From: JAVJRN01 sp047635055
GTDB taxonomy: Bacteria > Bacteroidota > Bacteroidia > Cytophagales > Cyclobacteriaceae
Assembly (NCBI GenBank): GCA_047635055.1
Contig: JBLIIJ010000001.1
Span: 1 to 64,000 of the forward strand
Reading direction: 5' to 3'
DNA: 64,000 nucleotides
Below are positions 63,620-64,000 of this stretch, piece after piece. The stretch's first letter is position 1. The number at the start of each line of letters is the position of its first letter. Both the position numbers and the translations under genes were made by a program. The notes beneath the pieces were generated by a model. The model worked only from the letters and a program-made list of their open reading frames with translations. It did no database searches and was not told the origin of the DNA.

Positions 63620-64000
63620 ATGAGACTATATCCCCTGATTGTACTCTTAACTTTATTGGTTGCCTGTTCGCAAAGGCAATCGATAGTATTGGTTAACAAA
63701 ACTTCATCTAGTTTTTACAATCAACCTTTAGTTTTTAAAAGAGCTGATTTTAACGTCGAAAAGAAAGACTTCTTAATTTTCTTAGATGACAATGAAAATC
63801 CTATTCCGGCGCAATTTGATGATATAGATGATGATGGATATTGGGATGAAGTAGCTTTAGCGTTAAACTTTGAGCCCTCAGAAGAGCTTCAGCTGGTATT
63901 TCAAATTGTTTCGGAACGACAACTTCCAAAATTTGAAAATATGACAGCCGCGCATCTTGGTTATAGCCCTGGTCGAGATGGTCAATTTAATTCGGTTGAC
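63620..64000 (+). CDS. DUF4861-like lipoprotein (partial, runs off the window)
   Basis: The first 127 codons encode a lipoprotein (LIVLLTLLVAC, Cys15) with SIVLVNKTSSSFYNQPLVFK, FLIFLDDNENPIPAQFDDID and DDGYWDEVALALNF. This is the N-terminal pattern of DUF4861 proteins, which often sit in uronate-polysaccharide PULs and may be lyase-associated or hydrolytic. The catalytic role is unknown. It follows two terminators, so it probably has its own promoter. Confidence 0.75.
   Translation, partial: MRLYPLIVLLTLLVACSQRQSIVLVNKTSSSFYNQPLVFKRADFNVEKKDFLIFLDDNENPIPAQFDDIDDDGYWDEVALALNFEPSEELQLVFQIVSERQLPKFENMTAAHLGYSPGRDGQFNSVD

Overview
The window looks like a chromosomal segment of a marine Bacteroidota of the Cytophagia/Flavobacteriia type. 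The reasons are SusC/SusD-like transporters, a FecR anti-sigma protein, a hybrid two-component system, C-terminal type IX secretion sorting domains, Bacteroidota-type -7 boxes (TAnnTTTG) and a dense load of sulfatases and polysaccharide lyases. Almost every gene serves uptake or breakdown of polysaccharide. I see no rRNA, tRNA, CRISPR array or intact mobile element.

Region 1 (about 1-19,400, all + strand) is a polysaccharide utilization locus (PUL) with SusC, SusD and two probable surface glycan-binding lipoproteins. It also holds a FecR anti-sigma protein with no sigma-factor gene beside it, a GH97, a GH13 and a GH43 glycoside hydrolase, a SASA-type esterase and a class-C beta-lactamase-fold serine hydrolase. 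GH13, GH97 and the SusE-like C-terminal region at 17.3-17.7 kb point to an alpha-glucan target; GH43 and the esterase suggest side-chain removal or a mixed substrate. Decayed genes sit between the working ones: an esterase ghost, a duplicated tail of the serine hydrolase, and a sulfatase ghost.

Region 2 (about 20,100-64,000) is a larger lyase/sulfatase locus in several divergent operons. It encodes two heparinase II/III-type proteins, an alginate-lyase-fold protein, a sulfatase fused to a second alginate-lyase-fold domain, two more sulfatases, a GH88 unsaturated glucuronyl hydrolase, a KdgF-like cupin, a GH2, a SASA esterase, a deacetylase-like protein, and two large secreted beta-helix proteins with different accessory modules. 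A second set forms a probable 3-keto-glycoside route: two Tat-exported Gfo/Idh/MocA oxidoreductases, a double DUF1080 protein and a ThuA-like protein. The locus ends with a hybrid two-component regulator, a TonB-dependent receptor without a SusD partner, a third T9SS beta-helix protein and the start of a DUF4861 lipoprotein. The likely substrate is a sulfated, glucuronate-containing polysaccharide: lyases cut it, sulfatases strip sulfate, GH88 releases the unsaturated uronate, and KdgF linearises it.

The most interesting signal is a repeated composite operator/promoter in region 2. Two direct half-sites (about RSACTTWT and AGATTTTT) lie 21-22 bp apart, and a -7 box starts exactly 25 bp after the first base of the second half-site. 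Six good copies and one weak copy lie before 22892(-), 29868(-, weak), 30101(+), 43988(+), 45849(+), 54332(-) and 58814(+). I found none in region 1. It is a strong candidate for the binding site of the hybrid regulator at 54,622. Other notable points are the sulfatase-lyase fusion, module shuffling between two paralogous beta-helix enzymes, and a recent-looking nonsense mutation in a DUF1961 gene.
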